Positions 42,912 to 51,803 of a DNA stretch of 64,000 nucleotides are shown one piece after another. A program made the translations under genes and the position numbers. How positions within the stretch are numbered: the first letter of the stretch is position 1; each line of letters starts with the position of its first letter. Origin of the DNA: Emcibacter sp. (GTDB lineage: Bacteria > Pseudomonadota > Alphaproteobacteria > Sphingomonadales > Emcibacteraceae); NCBI GenBank assembly GCA_021647465.1, contig JAKIUQ010000007.1, forward strand, positions 1-64,000, in the 5' to 3' direction. Under the pieces are notes generated by a model. That model had not been told where the DNA came from. It saw only the letters and a list, made by a program, of their open reading frames with translations, and ran no database searches.

Positions 42912-43889
42912 GTGAGTTTGGTTGATAAATATGATAGGGCCTTTCCCTATCTGCGACTTTCGATTACGGATATTTGCAATTTTCGCTGCGAATATTGCTT
43001 GCCTGATGGCTATAAATGCAGCAAAGAATCCAAATTTTTAAATCTTGATGAAATCCGGCGGCTGGTTACGGCTTTCGCTGAACTTGGGGTGTGGAAAATC
43101 CGCCTGACCGGCGGCGAGCCCAGTGTGCGCAATGATTTCACCGAGATCATCAATATCATATCAAATGCCAGAGGCGTGGAAACCCCGGCCTTTACCACCA
43201 ATGGCTATCGGCTAAAAGACAATGCGCAAAAATGGTATGATGCGGGTATGCGGAACCTCAATGTGAGCATTGACAGCCTGAATAGAGAAAAATTCCATAA
43301 GATTACCGGACATGACAGATTGGTTTCCGTATTGGAGGGGCTCGAAAAATCCCTTGAGGTGGGATATGATTCCGTTAAGGTCAATGTAGTGCTTTTAAAA
43401 GGCATCAATGATAACGCGCTGCCGGATTATCTTGATTATGTCCGACACCGGCCCGTCACGGTTCGTTTCATTGAATTGATGCAAACCGGCGATAATCTGG
43501 AATATTTTAAAAAACGTCATCTATCGGCAGAAGTCATCCAGACAAAACTTCTTGAAGGCGGCTGGACCCGCAATATTCGGATCAATGGTGCCGGCCCTGC
43601 GGTAAATTTCACCCATCCGGATTATGCCGGGGCTATTGGCCTGATCGCGCCCTATTCAAAGGATTTCTGCGCGGGATGTAATCGGCTTCGGATCACAGCA
43701 AGTGGTGATTTACGTCTGTGCCTGTTTGGCGAGATCGGGGTGCCGCTGCGGGATTTATTGCAACGTGACGATCAAAAACACGCCCTGCAGGAACGCGTGA
43801 TGAAACAATTGGATTATAAAAAATCCTCTCACTTTCTGATGCAGGGTGAAACAGGTTTGATCCCCAATCTTTCCGCAACCGGCGGCTAG
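42912..43889 (+). CDS. moaA: GTP 3',8-cyclase MoaA
   Basis: This 325-residue radical SAM enzyme starts molybdenum cofactor synthesis by converting GTP to 3',8-cyclo-7,8-dihydro-GTP. The N-terminal cluster motif is ITDICNFRCEYC (CxxxCxxC, residues ~19-30). The C-terminal cluster is CAGCNRLRITASGDLRLC (~251-268). The C-terminal Gly-Gly (ATGG) that the enzyme needs is present. The start is GTG 42912, preceded by AGGAGA; an in-frame GTG at 42891 lies inside the leader. moeA follows 10 bases later. Confidence 0.93.
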   Translation: MSLVDKYDRAFPYLRLSITDICNFRCEYCLPDGYKCSKESKFLNLDEIRRLVTAFAELGVWKIRLTGGEPSVRNDFTEIINIISNARGVETPAFTTNGYRLKDNAQKWYDAGMRNLNVSIDSLNREKFHKITGHDRLVSVLEGLEKSLEVGYDSVKVNVVLLKGINDNALPDYLDYVRHRPVTVRFIELMQTGDNLEYFKKRHLSAEVIQTKLLEGGWTRNIRINGAGPAVNFTHPDYAGAIGLIAPYSKDFCAGCNRLRITASGDLRLCLFGEIGVPLRDLLQRDDQKHALQERVMKQLDYKKSSHFLMQGETGLIPNLSATGG

Positions 43890-43899
43890 GACAAAATTT

Positions 43900-45171
43900 A
43901 TGTTACCCTATAAAGATGCCCTGAAAATCATTCTGGCCGATGTAAATATACCTGAGCGGCGCGACTTACCCCTTGATGAGACACTTGGGGCGATTACGGC
44001 CACAAGAATTAACGGCACGGAATATCTGCCGCCCTTCCATAATTCGGCCATGGATGGTTTTGCCGTCATAAGCCGCATGACAAAGGGCGCATCCCAAGAC
44101 AATCCCATTACGTTAACCGTGGACGGCAGCACCATGGCGGGGGATTTTCCGGAAACATCTTCTGATTTTACCGCCAAAGGCGCATGGGAAATCATGACCG
44201 GCGCGCCCGTACCGGCGGGTTATGACGCGGTTATTCGTATCGAAGACATTAATATTCTGGCCAGAGATGATAATGAAAGACCCGCCGAAATATCGATCAT
44301 GACAGAGGCTTTTGAAGGTAAAAATATCCGCAAAGCCGGGACTGATTTTTGCCCCGGTGATCTGTTGATGGAAAAAGGCATTCGGATTGGCCCCAATCAT
44401 ATCATGGCCCTCGCGGCGCTGGGTCAGGAAAATATTCCCGTGGTAACGCCGCCCAAGGTGGCCGTGATCAGCACCGGCAAAGAACTGGTCGATGATATGG
44501 CCCGACCCCTAAAACCCGGGCAAATCCGCAACAGCAATGCCCCTTATTTATTAAAAAGCCTTGCCGCATTCGGGATAGCGGCCCGTAATGAAGGGACGAT
44601 TTTTGATGAACCGGAAAAATTCGAACAGAAGATTCAGGCCCTCTTATCAGATGACATCCAGATCATTCTGTCTTCCGGTGCCGTTTCCATGGGGCGATTT
44701 GACTTTATTCCCGATGGCCTGAAGAAAATGGGCGCAGAAATATTATTTCACAAGGCCGCCATCCGGCCTGGGAAGCCTATTTTATTTGCCCGTTTCCCCA
44801 AGGGAGCCTATTATTTCGGCCTGCCCGGCAATCCCATTGCTTCCGCTGTGGGACTTAGGTTCTTTGCCTATCCCTTGATACGAAAAATGCTCGGGCAACA
44901 ACAGGAAAAATCTGTCAAAGCCATGTTGAATAATGACTTTACCAAAAGCTCCCCCTTTCGATTTTTCCAGAAGGCTGCCTTTGACGTACGGGAGGATGGC
45001 CAGCTGACTGTTGATATATTGCCCGGGCAGGAATCTTTTAAAATCAAACCCTTGTTGCAACAGAATTGCTGGGCCATTATTCCTGAAGAGGGCCTGTCGG
45101 TGAACGCCGGAAGTTTGATTGATATTTACCCGCTGTCTCCTGATTTCGGGCCAGATTTTAGTCAAAGCTAA
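43900..45171 (+). CDS. moeA: Molybdopterin molybdenumtransferase MoeA
   Basis: This 423-residue enzyme inserts molybdate into adenylated molybdopterin. Markers are the N-terminal LPPFHNSAMDGFAV (residues ~43-56), the MoCF-fold motifs VAVISTGKELVD (~188-199), SSGAVSMGRFDF (~255-266, in place of the common SGGVSVG) and FGLPGNPIAS (~308-317), and a C-terminal barrel domain. It supplies the cofactor needed by NarG. Confidence 0.93.
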   Translation: MLPYKDALKIILADVNIPERRDLPLDETLGAITATRINGTEYLPPFHNSAMDGFAVISRMTKGASQDNPITLTVDGSTMAGDFPETSSDFTAKGAWEIMTGAPVPAGYDAVIRIEDINILARDDNERPAEISIMTEAFEGKNIRKAGTDFCPGDLLMEKGIRIGPNHIMALAALGQENIPVVTPPKVAVISTGKELVDDMARPLKPGQIRNSNAPYLLKSLAAFGIAARNEGTIFDEPEKFEQKIQALLSDDIQIILSSGAVSMGRFDFIPDGLKKMGAEILFHKAAIRPGKPILFARFPKGAYYFGLPGNPIASAVGLRFFAYPLIRKMLGQQQEKSVKAMLNNDFTKSSPFRFFQKAAFDVREDGQLTVDILPGQESFKIKPLLQQNCWAIIPEEGLSVNAGSLIDIYPLSPDFGPDFSQS

Positions 45172-45175
45172 TATC

Positions 45176-45517
45176 ATGAAGCTGCGTATTGATCCAAAAA
45201 AAATCAGCTTTCGCCTTGATCTTGACGAATTGGACTTGCTATTGACGCAGGGAGATATCATGGAAAAAACCAATCTTCCCCAAGGCTGCCTGACCTATAA
45301 AATCATCTGCCTTCCTGCCGGATCATCACCCATATTCACCGCCGACAAGGGAGACTTCACCCTGTCTCTGGCCCAAGATGTGATAGAAAACCATAGAGGC
45401 AACCTGCCCTCATTGGCGGGCATTATTTCTGAATTCCCAAGCCAAAAAGGCGATATTATTCAAGTTTCCCTGGAAGTTAATCTAAAGAAAAAAATTCGCC
45501 GCGCCTCAAAAACTTAA
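45176..45517 (+). CDS. Small DUF7009-like protein after moeA
   Basis: This 113-residue protein begins MKLRIDPKKISFRLDLDELDLLLTQGDI and looks like a compact beta-rich domain, similar to the DUF7009 group as I recall it. Start ATG 45176 lies 4 bases after the moeA stop. It converges with the DUF389 gene, with stops overlapping by 4 bases. Placement in the moaA-moeA transcript suggests a link with molybdenum cofactor or nitrate respiration. The function is unknown. Confidence 0.6.
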   Translation: MKLRIDPKKISFRLDLDELDLLLTQGDIMEKTNLPQGCLTYKIICLPAGSSPIFTADKGDFTLSLAQDVIENHRGNLPSLAGIISEFPSQKGDIIQVSLEVNLKKKIRRASKT

Positions 45518-46554
45518 GTCCGCAGAAAAATAGCATAGCCCAAAAGCCCTAAACTCACCACCCAGAATATAATGTAAAATATCATGGCGTTCTTGGCTTT
45601 TTTCTTCTCATACCATGTGCGCGGCTGCACCCCCTTGAACAGAAATACCAGTTTGGCCGACAGATTGACGCAAACAATATTCACGGCCAGCAACAAGCCC
45701 GCGCCAAGCGCCAGATCATACCGCCCCGCACCGAGCATAATACCCACCGTCGCCCCCGGCGGCAACAAGGCCACCGCCACCATAACCCCGACCAGAACAC
45801 TTGAAAGGCCGCTTGCCAAAGATAATACCGCCGCCGCACCCGACACAAGCGCCAGGGCAATGCTGTCAAAACCCACAATTGTCCGCGACAGCAATTCCGG
45901 ACTATTCAATTCATCGGGCCAAAATATCCCCCATATCAGCCCCAGCAGAAAACTGAGCATCAAAGCAACCAAAAATCCAATCAGCATGGTTTTTACCGCA
46001 TTCGCCATCAGGTCCAAATCCCCAAGTGCCGTCGACAGAGCCAAGGCCAGATTAGGCCCGAGCAAGGGCGCAATCACCATGGCCCCAATGACCACCGCCA
46101 CGTTATTTTCGATCAAACCAATGCCGGCAACGATGGTTGAAAAAATCACCAGCAATATAAAACTTGTGCTGATCTGCGCCCCGCGTGAGACATCGGCATA
46201 TAGCTCGTCACGGCTGATCCCGGAAAAAACGCGGGTTGTTTTAGCGGATTTTGTCTTTTCTCCGGCCTCTTCTTGATCTGCGGGCTTTTGAATTTCTGTT
46301 TTTACTTTTTCAGCCGGCTTGGGCAATATAGCCTCAACGGGTTGAATGACGATGCGGAATATTTGACTTTTCAAGAATAATTCCTGCAAACGATCCGTGA
46401 CGATTTGAGTATCCTGCGTGCGCACCAGCAACGCATGGCCCAAGCCATCCGGCCCTACGGGCCATTTATCGACAATGTTATCGATCAGCTTGACTTTCTT
46501 CGCCAGATCTCCCGCCCCGGGCCGGATATGTATCTGAATTATTCTATGGCTCAT
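45514..46554 (-). CDS. DUF389 / TIGR00341-type membrane protein
   Basis: This 346-residue protein has an N-terminal soluble domain (about 1-110, ending in a Lys/Glu-rich linker) and then about six transmembrane helices rich in Gly and Ala. The family signature is clear: NNVAVVIGAMVIAPLLGPNL (~172-191) and a further GVMVAVALLPPGATVGIMLG (~258-277). The function of DUF389 proteins is not established. It is a single gene, converging on the molybdenum cofactor genes. Confidence 0.85.
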   Translation of the reverse strand: MSHRIIQIHIRPGAGDLAKKVKLIDNIVDKWPVGPDGLGHALLVRTQDTQIVTDRLQELFLKSQIFRIVIQPVEAILPKPAEKVKTEIQKPADQEEAGEKTKSAKTTRVFSGISRDELYADVSRGAQISTSFILLVIFSTIVAGIGLIENNVAVVIGAMVIAPLLGPNLALALSTALGDLDLMANAVKTMLIGFLVALMLSFLLGLIWGIFWPDELNSPELLSRTIVGFDSIALALVSGAAAVLSLASGLSSVLVGVMVAVALLPPGATVGIMLGAGRYDLALGAGLLLAVNIVCVNLSAKLVFLFKGVQPRTWYEKKKAKNAMIFYIIFWVVSLGLLGYAIFLRT

Positions 46555-46617
46555 ATTATCCCCTTCTATTAAAATTATAGCCTAGCATAGAAAATTTTAT
46601 TGGGATATATTTTCATC

Positions 46618-48000
46618 ATGTCAAAAAATGTGAATTTAGAGCTATTATTAAGCAAGCTTTCCCCCCTTCTGGGAAAGCGATTAAGCCGGGCAGAGGCCGT
46701 ACGGAAACATCACGGCGAAGACCTCACCCATTTTGATATCTGCCTGCCCGATGCCGTGGCTTATCCCCATAGCACCGAAGAAGTCAGTGCCATTGTCAAG
46801 CTATGCCATACTTATGAAATCCCCGTTATTCCCTATGGTGCCGGAACCGCCTTAGAGGGAAATTTTCTGGCCATAAGCGGCGGCATTACGTTAAATTTCT
46901 CCCAAATGGATAAGATCATCGCCCTGCGCCATGATGATATGGACTGCACGGTTGAAGCGGGCGTAACGCGAGAGCAGCTCAATCATGAAATCCGCCATAC
47001 GGGGCTGTTTTTCCCCATTGACCCCGGAGCCAATGCCACCCTTGGCGGCATGGCAGCCACAAGGGCATCCGGCACCAATGCGGTGCGCTACGGCACCATG
47101 CGTGAAAATGTCATCCGCCTGAAGGCCGTCATGGCGGACGGCACCATCATCACCACCTCAAGCCGCGCCAGAAAATCAGCGGCAGGCTATGACCTCACCC
47201 GCCTTCTGGTGGGGTCAGAGGGCACGCTTGGGGTGATCACCGAAATCACGGTTCGGCTCTATGGTTTGCCAGAGGCCATGTCGGCGGCCGTCTGCCCTTT
47301 CAGCAGCCTTGAGGGCGCGGTGAATACGGTAGTGGAAACCATTCAAATGGGCATCCCCATTGCCCGCATAGAATTGATCGATGAGATGCTGATTGATGTG
47401 ATCAACCGTTTTTCCGATTTCGATTATCCGCTGGAGCCGACGTTATTTATGGAATTCCACGGCAGTGATAATGCCGTTAAGGAGCAAGCGGAAATGGTCG
47501 AGGAAATTGCCAAGTCCCACGGCGGGCATGGTTTTCAATGGGCAAGCCGCCCCGAAGAGCGCAATAAATTATGGCAGGCCCGCCATGACGGGTTTTTATC
47601 CTTAAGGGCCGCCTATCCGGGCAAGGATTTTTGGGTGACCGATGTCTGTGTGCCCATCTCAAGGCTCGCCGAATCTATTCGTGAGACCCGGAAGGACATC
47701 GCCCGCGCCAATTTAGTCGCCCCCTTGGTCGGCCATGTGGGCGACGGCAATTTCCATCTGACCATCCCTTATGACAAAAATAACCCGGAAGATGTGGCGG
47801 CCATAGAACAGCTTAATCAACGGCTGATAGAACGGGCCATCGCAATGGATGGCACCTCGACCGGTGAACATGGCATTGGTCTGGGCAAAAAGAAATACAT
47901 GGCCCTCGAATATGGCCCGGCCCTTGAATTTATGAAAATCATCAAAAAATCCCTTGATCCAAAAAATATTCTCAATCCCCATAAGGTTTTTGATTTATAA
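46618..48000 (+). CDS. FAD-linked oxidase, D-lactate dehydrogenase (cytochrome) type
   Basis: This 460-residue flavoprotein is of the GlcD/DLD family, which oxidises D-lactate or a D-2-hydroxyacid and passes electrons to the respiratory chain. The PCMH FAD-binding domain is seen (IPYGAGTALEGNFLAISGG, ~73-91; PGANATLGGMAATRASGTNA, ~135-154). The C-terminal half has GHVGDGNFHLTIPYD (~370-384) and GTSTGEHGIGLGKKKYM. ATG 46618 is chosen because the frame upstream is short and unsupported; no strong ribosome site is visible. msrB follows by 12 bases. Confidence 0.85.
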   Translation: MSKNVNLELLLSKLSPLLGKRLSRAEAVRKHHGEDLTHFDICLPDAVAYPHSTEEVSAIVKLCHTYEIPVIPYGAGTALEGNFLAISGGITLNFSQMDKIIALRHDDMDCTVEAGVTREQLNHEIRHTGLFFPIDPGANATLGGMAATRASGTNAVRYGTMRENVIRLKAVMADGTIITTSSRARKSAAGYDLTRLLVGSEGTLGVITEITVRLYGLPEAMSAAVCPFSSLEGAVNTVVETIQMGIPIARIELIDEMLIDVINRFSDFDYPLEPTLFMEFHGSDNAVKEQAEMVEEIAKSHGGHGFQWASRPEERNKLWQARHDGFLSLRAAYPGKDFWVTDVCVPISRLAESIRETRKDIARANLVAPLVGHVGDGNFHLTIPYDKNNPEDVAAIEQLNQRLIERAIAMDGTSTGEHGIGLGKKKYMALEYGPALEFMKIIKKSLDPKNILNPHKVFDL

Positions 48001-48012
48001 GGAAAAATTCCC

Positions 48013-48417
48013 ATGCCCACGAATCCAGATGAAGGCAAAACTAACGAAGACTGGAAAAAAAGTCTGGATGACATACAATATCAGGTGGCCCGCTGCGGCG
48101 GTACCGAGCCGGCTTTTACCGGCAAATATTGGGATCATAAAGCGGACGGGAGCTATCTTTGCGTCTGCTGCAAGGCCCCGTTGTTTGGCTCCCCCGCAAA
48201 ATATGACAGCGGCAGCGGCTGGCCCAGCTTTTATGACATAATCGACAAGAACGCCGTCAAAATCAATCGCGACCAGTCGCACGGCATGACCCGCGAAGAA
48301 GTTGTATGCGCCGCCTGCGACGCCCATCTGGGCCATGTTTTCCCGGACGGCCCGCCCCCCACAGGGCTTCGATATTGCATTAATTCCGCCTCACTTGATT
48401 TCGAAGGAAAGACTTAA
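48013..48417 (+). CDS. msrB: Peptide-methionine (R)-S-oxide reductase MsrB
   Basis: This 134-residue repair enzyme reduces methionine R-sulfoxide in proteins. Zinc ligands are CVCC and CAACD pairs, and the catalytic Cys lies in GLRYCINSASLDF (~121). SGSGWPSFYD is the standard substrate loop. AAGGA stands upstream of the ATG. It is probably cotranscribed with the preceding flavoprotein gene. Confidence 0.95.
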   Translation: MPTNPDEGKTNEDWKKSLDDIQYQVARCGGTEPAFTGKYWDHKADGSYLCVCCKAPLFGSPAKYDSGSGWPSFYDIIDKNAVKINRDQSHGMTREEVVCAACDAHLGHVFPDGPPPTGLRYCINSASLDFEGKT

Positions 48418-48486
48418 AGTCTTGAATTTATGCGTTATACTCATATGATAACAATAGCCTCACTTGATTAAAATTTATGGGACGTC

Positions 48487-49260
48487 ATGTTTAAAAGAAG
48501 TTCATTCTGGAAAATATATTTCCCGCTGATCACCATGCTATCCGCCATTCATCATGCGCAGGCCGCTGAAATCAACATTGCGGCGGCCTCGAATTTTGCC
48601 GGGCCGATAAAGATGATCATTGCGGATTTTGAGCGGAAAACGGGTCATCGGGCCAACCTGACCCTTGGCGCATCAGGTCGTTTTTATGCCCAGATCAATC
48701 ACGGGGCGCCCTTTCAGGTATTTTTATCGGCGGACAGGCTCAAACCCGCAGCATTAGAGGCCAGCGGCATGGGCCTCAGCCGTTTCACTTACGCCATTGG
48801 CCGACTTGCCCTATGGTCTGCTAATGATACCCTCATTCAGGGCAATAGCAAAATTCTTGAAAAAGGCGCCTTCCGTAAAATCGCGCTTGCCAGCCCCAAA
48901 CTTGCGCCTTACGGCAAGGCGGCCATTGATGTTTTATGCGCTCTTGGTCTGAAGGAAATCCTGTCCCCTAAATTTGTGCGCGGTGAGAATATTGCCCAGA
49001 CCTATCAATTCGTGGCCACAGGCAATGCGGATTTAGGTTTCGTCTCCCTATCGCAAATAACGGAAAAGGGCAAATTGCGGGCGGGCTCTGTATGGATGAT
49101 CCCCCAGGAATTGCACAGCCCCATCCAACAGGATGCCATTCTGCTAAAATCAGCAATGAATAATCAGGCCGCCATTGCCTTTATGCATTATTTAAAATCC
49201 GGCTCTGCCCGGGACATCATACGTGATTTTGGCTATCTCCTGCCCACGGAAGAGGAGTGA
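48487..49260 (+). CDS. modA: Molybdate-binding periplasmic protein ModA
   Basis: This 257-residue solute-binding protein has a signal peptide ending HHAQA-A and the ModA beginning EINIAAASNFAGPIKMII, GASGRFYAQINHGAPFQVFLSAD (in parts, ~58-80) and LASPKLAPYGKAAIDVL. It captures molybdate for ModBC and so feeds nitrate reductase. No ModE palindrome was recognised in the 69 bases upstream. Confidence 0.93.
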   Translation: MFKRSSFWKIYFPLITMLSAIHHAQAAEINIAAASNFAGPIKMIIADFERKTGHRANLTLGASGRFYAQINHGAPFQVFLSADRLKPAALEASGMGLSRFTYAIGRLALWSANDTLIQGNSKILEKGAFRKIALASPKLAPYGKAAIDVLCALGLKEILSPKFVRGENIAQTYQFVATGNADLGFVSLSQITEKGKLRAGSVWMIPQELHSPIQQDAILLKSAMNNQAAIAFMHYLKSGSARDIIRDFGYLLPTEEE

Positions 49261-49262
49261 TC

Positions 49263-49958
49263 ATGGGATTTTCTGACGCCGACCTTGCCGCGCTCTGGCT
49301 GACATTTCGCATTGCCAGCATCACCACCATTCTATTACTGATCATTGGCACGCCCATTGCCTTATGGCTGGCCCGGACAAATTCCCGCTGGAAGGGGCCG
49401 ATCGGCGCGATTGTTGCTTTGCCTTTGGTCTTGCCGCCGACGGTTTTAGGCTTTTATCTTTTGATCGCCATGGGGCCAAACGGGCCCATCGGTCAGATCA
49501 CAACGGCCCTTGGCCTTGGCACATTGACCTTTACTTTCTGGGGGCTTGTCATTGCCTCGGTGCTGTATTCCATGCCCTTTGTGGTTCAGCCCATTCAAAA
49601 TGCCATAGAAGCCCTGGGCGAGAGACCCTTGGAAGTTGCCGCGACCCTGCGCGCCGGCCCTTGGGACAGTTTTTTTACGGTCACGCTGCCTTTGGCGCGC
49701 CCCGGATTCATCACGGCAGCTATTTTAGGCTTTGCCCATACGGTGGGGGAATTTGGCGTTGTGCTTATGGTCGGCGGAAATATCCCCGGCGTCACCCGCG
49801 TTATATCCGTACAAATCTATGACCATGTGGAAACCATGGCATATAGCCAAGCCCATTGGTTATCCGGCACAATGGTCATTTTTTCTTTTGTGGTTCTGAC
49901 CATCGTTTACACCTTCAACCGGGACAGAAAAAAATCGGGGGCCGGCTATGGCCTTTAG
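49263..49958 (+). CDS. modB: Molybdate ABC transporter permease ModB
   Basis: This 231-residue permease has about five transmembrane helices. It carries the EAA loop typical of binding-protein-dependent permeases (EALGERPLEVAATLRAGPWD). PLVLPPTVLGFYLL is also characteristic of ModB. ATG 49263 follows GAGGAG by 5 bases, 2 bases after the modA stop. It overlaps modC by 11 bases. Confidence 0.93.
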   Translation: MGFSDADLAALWLTFRIASITTILLLIIGTPIALWLARTNSRWKGPIGAIVALPLVLPPTVLGFYLLIAMGPNGPIGQITTALGLGTLTFTFWGLVIASVLYSMPFVVQPIQNAIEALGERPLEVAATLRAGPWDSFFTVTLPLARPGFITAAILGFAHTVGEFGVVLMVGGNIPGVTRVISVQIYDHVETMAYSQAHWLSGTMVIFSFVVLTIVYTFNRDRKKSGAGYGL

Positions 49959-51033
49959 CGCGCGCCTTAATATTGCATATTCTGACTTCACGCTGGATGT
50001 GGATCTTACGATTCCCGCCAAGGGCATTACCGCCATATTTGGCCCCTCGGGTTCCGGCAAAACAACGCTGCTCAGGGCCATTGCCGGGCTTCATCCGAAA
50101 GATCTGTATAAAAACGGCCAAGGCCATATCCAGTTTGGCGATCAAATCTGGCAATCCGATACGGACTTTCTGCCCACCTATAAAAGGCCTATTGGCTATG
50201 TGTTTCAGGAATCAAGTCTGTTTGAACATCTGAGCATACAGCAGAATCTCGACTATGGCCAAAAGCGCATTAAAAAGCCCCTGAAACCCCATGAGCGGGA
50301 TCATATCATTGACCTGCTGGGCATTTCCCATCTTTTAACGCGCCCCGCCGATAAATTATCCGGCGGGGAACGTCAGAGGGTGGCCATTGCCCGCGCCCTG
50401 TTGCTGCGGCCCCGATTGCTGCTGATGGATGAGCCAATGGCCTCATTGGATTTTGCCCGAAAAAGCGAAATTCTCCGGTTTCTCGAACGGTTAAAAACTG
50501 AACTGAAAATCCCGCTCATATATATCAGCCATAATGCAGAGGAGGTTACCCGTCTTGCCGATCATCTGATTATTCTGGATCAGGGAAAGCTTCAACAACA
50601 AGGGCCCATTCAAGAGGTTCTGGCCAATCACAAAATTCTCAACAGCATGAGCGATGAGCCTTTCACACTTTTGTTTGGCACCGTTATAACCGCCCGCACC
50701 GACCATAATCTGACCGAGGTTGACTTGGGAGACGCCCTGATCCGTATCCCTCATCATGAAGTGAAAAAACAGGCGGAAATTCGGCTCCATCTCTATGCCA
50801 AAGATGTGAGCATTGCCCTGTCCCGTCCGGAACAAACCAGCGTTTTGAATATCTTTGACTGTCAGATAGACACCATCGAGCCGCCGACGGAAAACGGTCA
50901 ATGCCTGATCCATCTTTGCCTGAAAAATACCCGTATTCAGGCCCGGGTGTCGGCCTATTCCTGCGCCGAACTTGATTTACGCGCCGGCCAGCAGGTTTTC
51001 GCCCAGATCAAAGCTGTCTCTATTGTGCAATGA
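49948..51033 (+). CDS. modC: Molybdate ABC transporter ATPase ModC
   Basis: This 361-residue ATPase has Walker A GPSGSGKTTLLR (~32-43), signature LSGGERQRVAIARALLLRP (~130-148) and Walker B LLLMDEPMASLD. It ends in a TOBE/mop domain (about 295-355; IHLCLKNTRIQARVSAYSC) that senses oxyanion. It energises molybdate import. The gene converges with the LysE-type exporter gene. Confidence 0.94.
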   Translation: MAFSARLNIAYSDFTLDVDLTIPAKGITAIFGPSGSGKTTLLRAIAGLHPKDLYKNGQGHIQFGDQIWQSDTDFLPTYKRPIGYVFQESSLFEHLSIQQNLDYGQKRIKKPLKPHERDHIIDLLGISHLLTRPADKLSGGERQRVAIARALLLRPRLLLMDEPMASLDFARKSEILRFLERLKTELKIPLIYISHNAEEVTRLADHLIILDQGKLQQQGPIQEVLANHKILNSMSDEPFTLLFGTVITARTDHNLTEVDLGDALIRIPHHEVKKQAEIRLHLYAKDVSIALSRPEQTSVLNIFDCQIDTIEPPTENGQCLIHLCLKNTRIQARVSAYSCAELDLRAGQQVFAQIKAVSIVQ

Positions 51034-51055
51034 TTTCTAAAATATTCTGCGTTTC

Positions 51056-51676
51056 TTAATTCAGGAGAATCAGGGCGACCAACCCAAATATCAGCAGGGC
51101 CATGATAATATTCACCACCCGCCCGTGGGACGCCTCCCCAAGCCAGCGGTTTAACGTATGGCCCAGCAGCATCCATGTGATACTGCACGGCAGGCCCACA
51201 AGAATGAAAGTCACCACAATGATGATCGTCCGATGATAAATATCATCCGCAATCCCCACATATAATCCGGCGCTGGACAGGGCCATGATCAAGGCTTTTG
51301 GGTTAACAATCTGAAAAAGAGCTGCTTCATAAAGATAGAACGGGCGGCTGGCTTTTTTCACCGGCGCGTTTCCTTGCGTCACATGCTGCCTGAAGGCCTC
51401 TTTTAAAAATTTGGCCCCAAGCCAGAAAAGCCATAATGACCCCGCAAATTTTACCACCAGCCGCGCCTGTGGCAGAATTTTCAGCACTTCCCCAAGCCCA
51501 AGGACGGCCGCCGCCATCAATATGGAAAAACCCACCTGAATACCAACCATATGGGGCAAAGTTCGGCGCACGCCAAAAAGCATAACCGAAGACATGAGCA
51601 TCAGGTTATTCGGCCCCGGCGTTATGGCCGAGACAAAAGCAAAGGTTATCAAGCCGAAAAGTAATGCTTCATTCAT
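51056..51676 (-). CDS. LysE/RhtB-family amino acid exporter
   Basis: This 206-residue inner membrane protein has six hydrophobic segments and the LysE start FAFVSAITPGPNNLMLMSS (~9-27). Such proteins export amino acids or their analogues. ATG 51676 is preferred because the longer frame adds a non-membrane segment of mixed composition. It is divergent from the DAO-family flavoprotein gene. Confidence 0.87.
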   Translation of the reverse strand: MNEALLFGLITFAFVSAITPGPNNLMLMSSVMLFGVRRTLPHMVGIQVGFSILMAAAVLGLGEVLKILPQARLVVKFAGSLWLFWLGAKFLKEAFRQHVTQGNAPVKKASRPFYLYEAALFQIVNPKALIMALSSAGLYVGIADDIYHRTIIIVVTFILVGLPCSITWMLLGHTLNRWLGEASHGRVVNIIMALLIFGLVALILLN

Positions 51677-51803
51677 GGATATTCCCACAAGTTTGAACAA
51701 CAGATTTGAACAATAGGTCTGACATTGCGCCAAGTCTATGTTAATATTCCGTTATAGCACAGGATATTTTTGTATCTGTTGACAGGCCAGAAAGAAACAC
51801 ATA

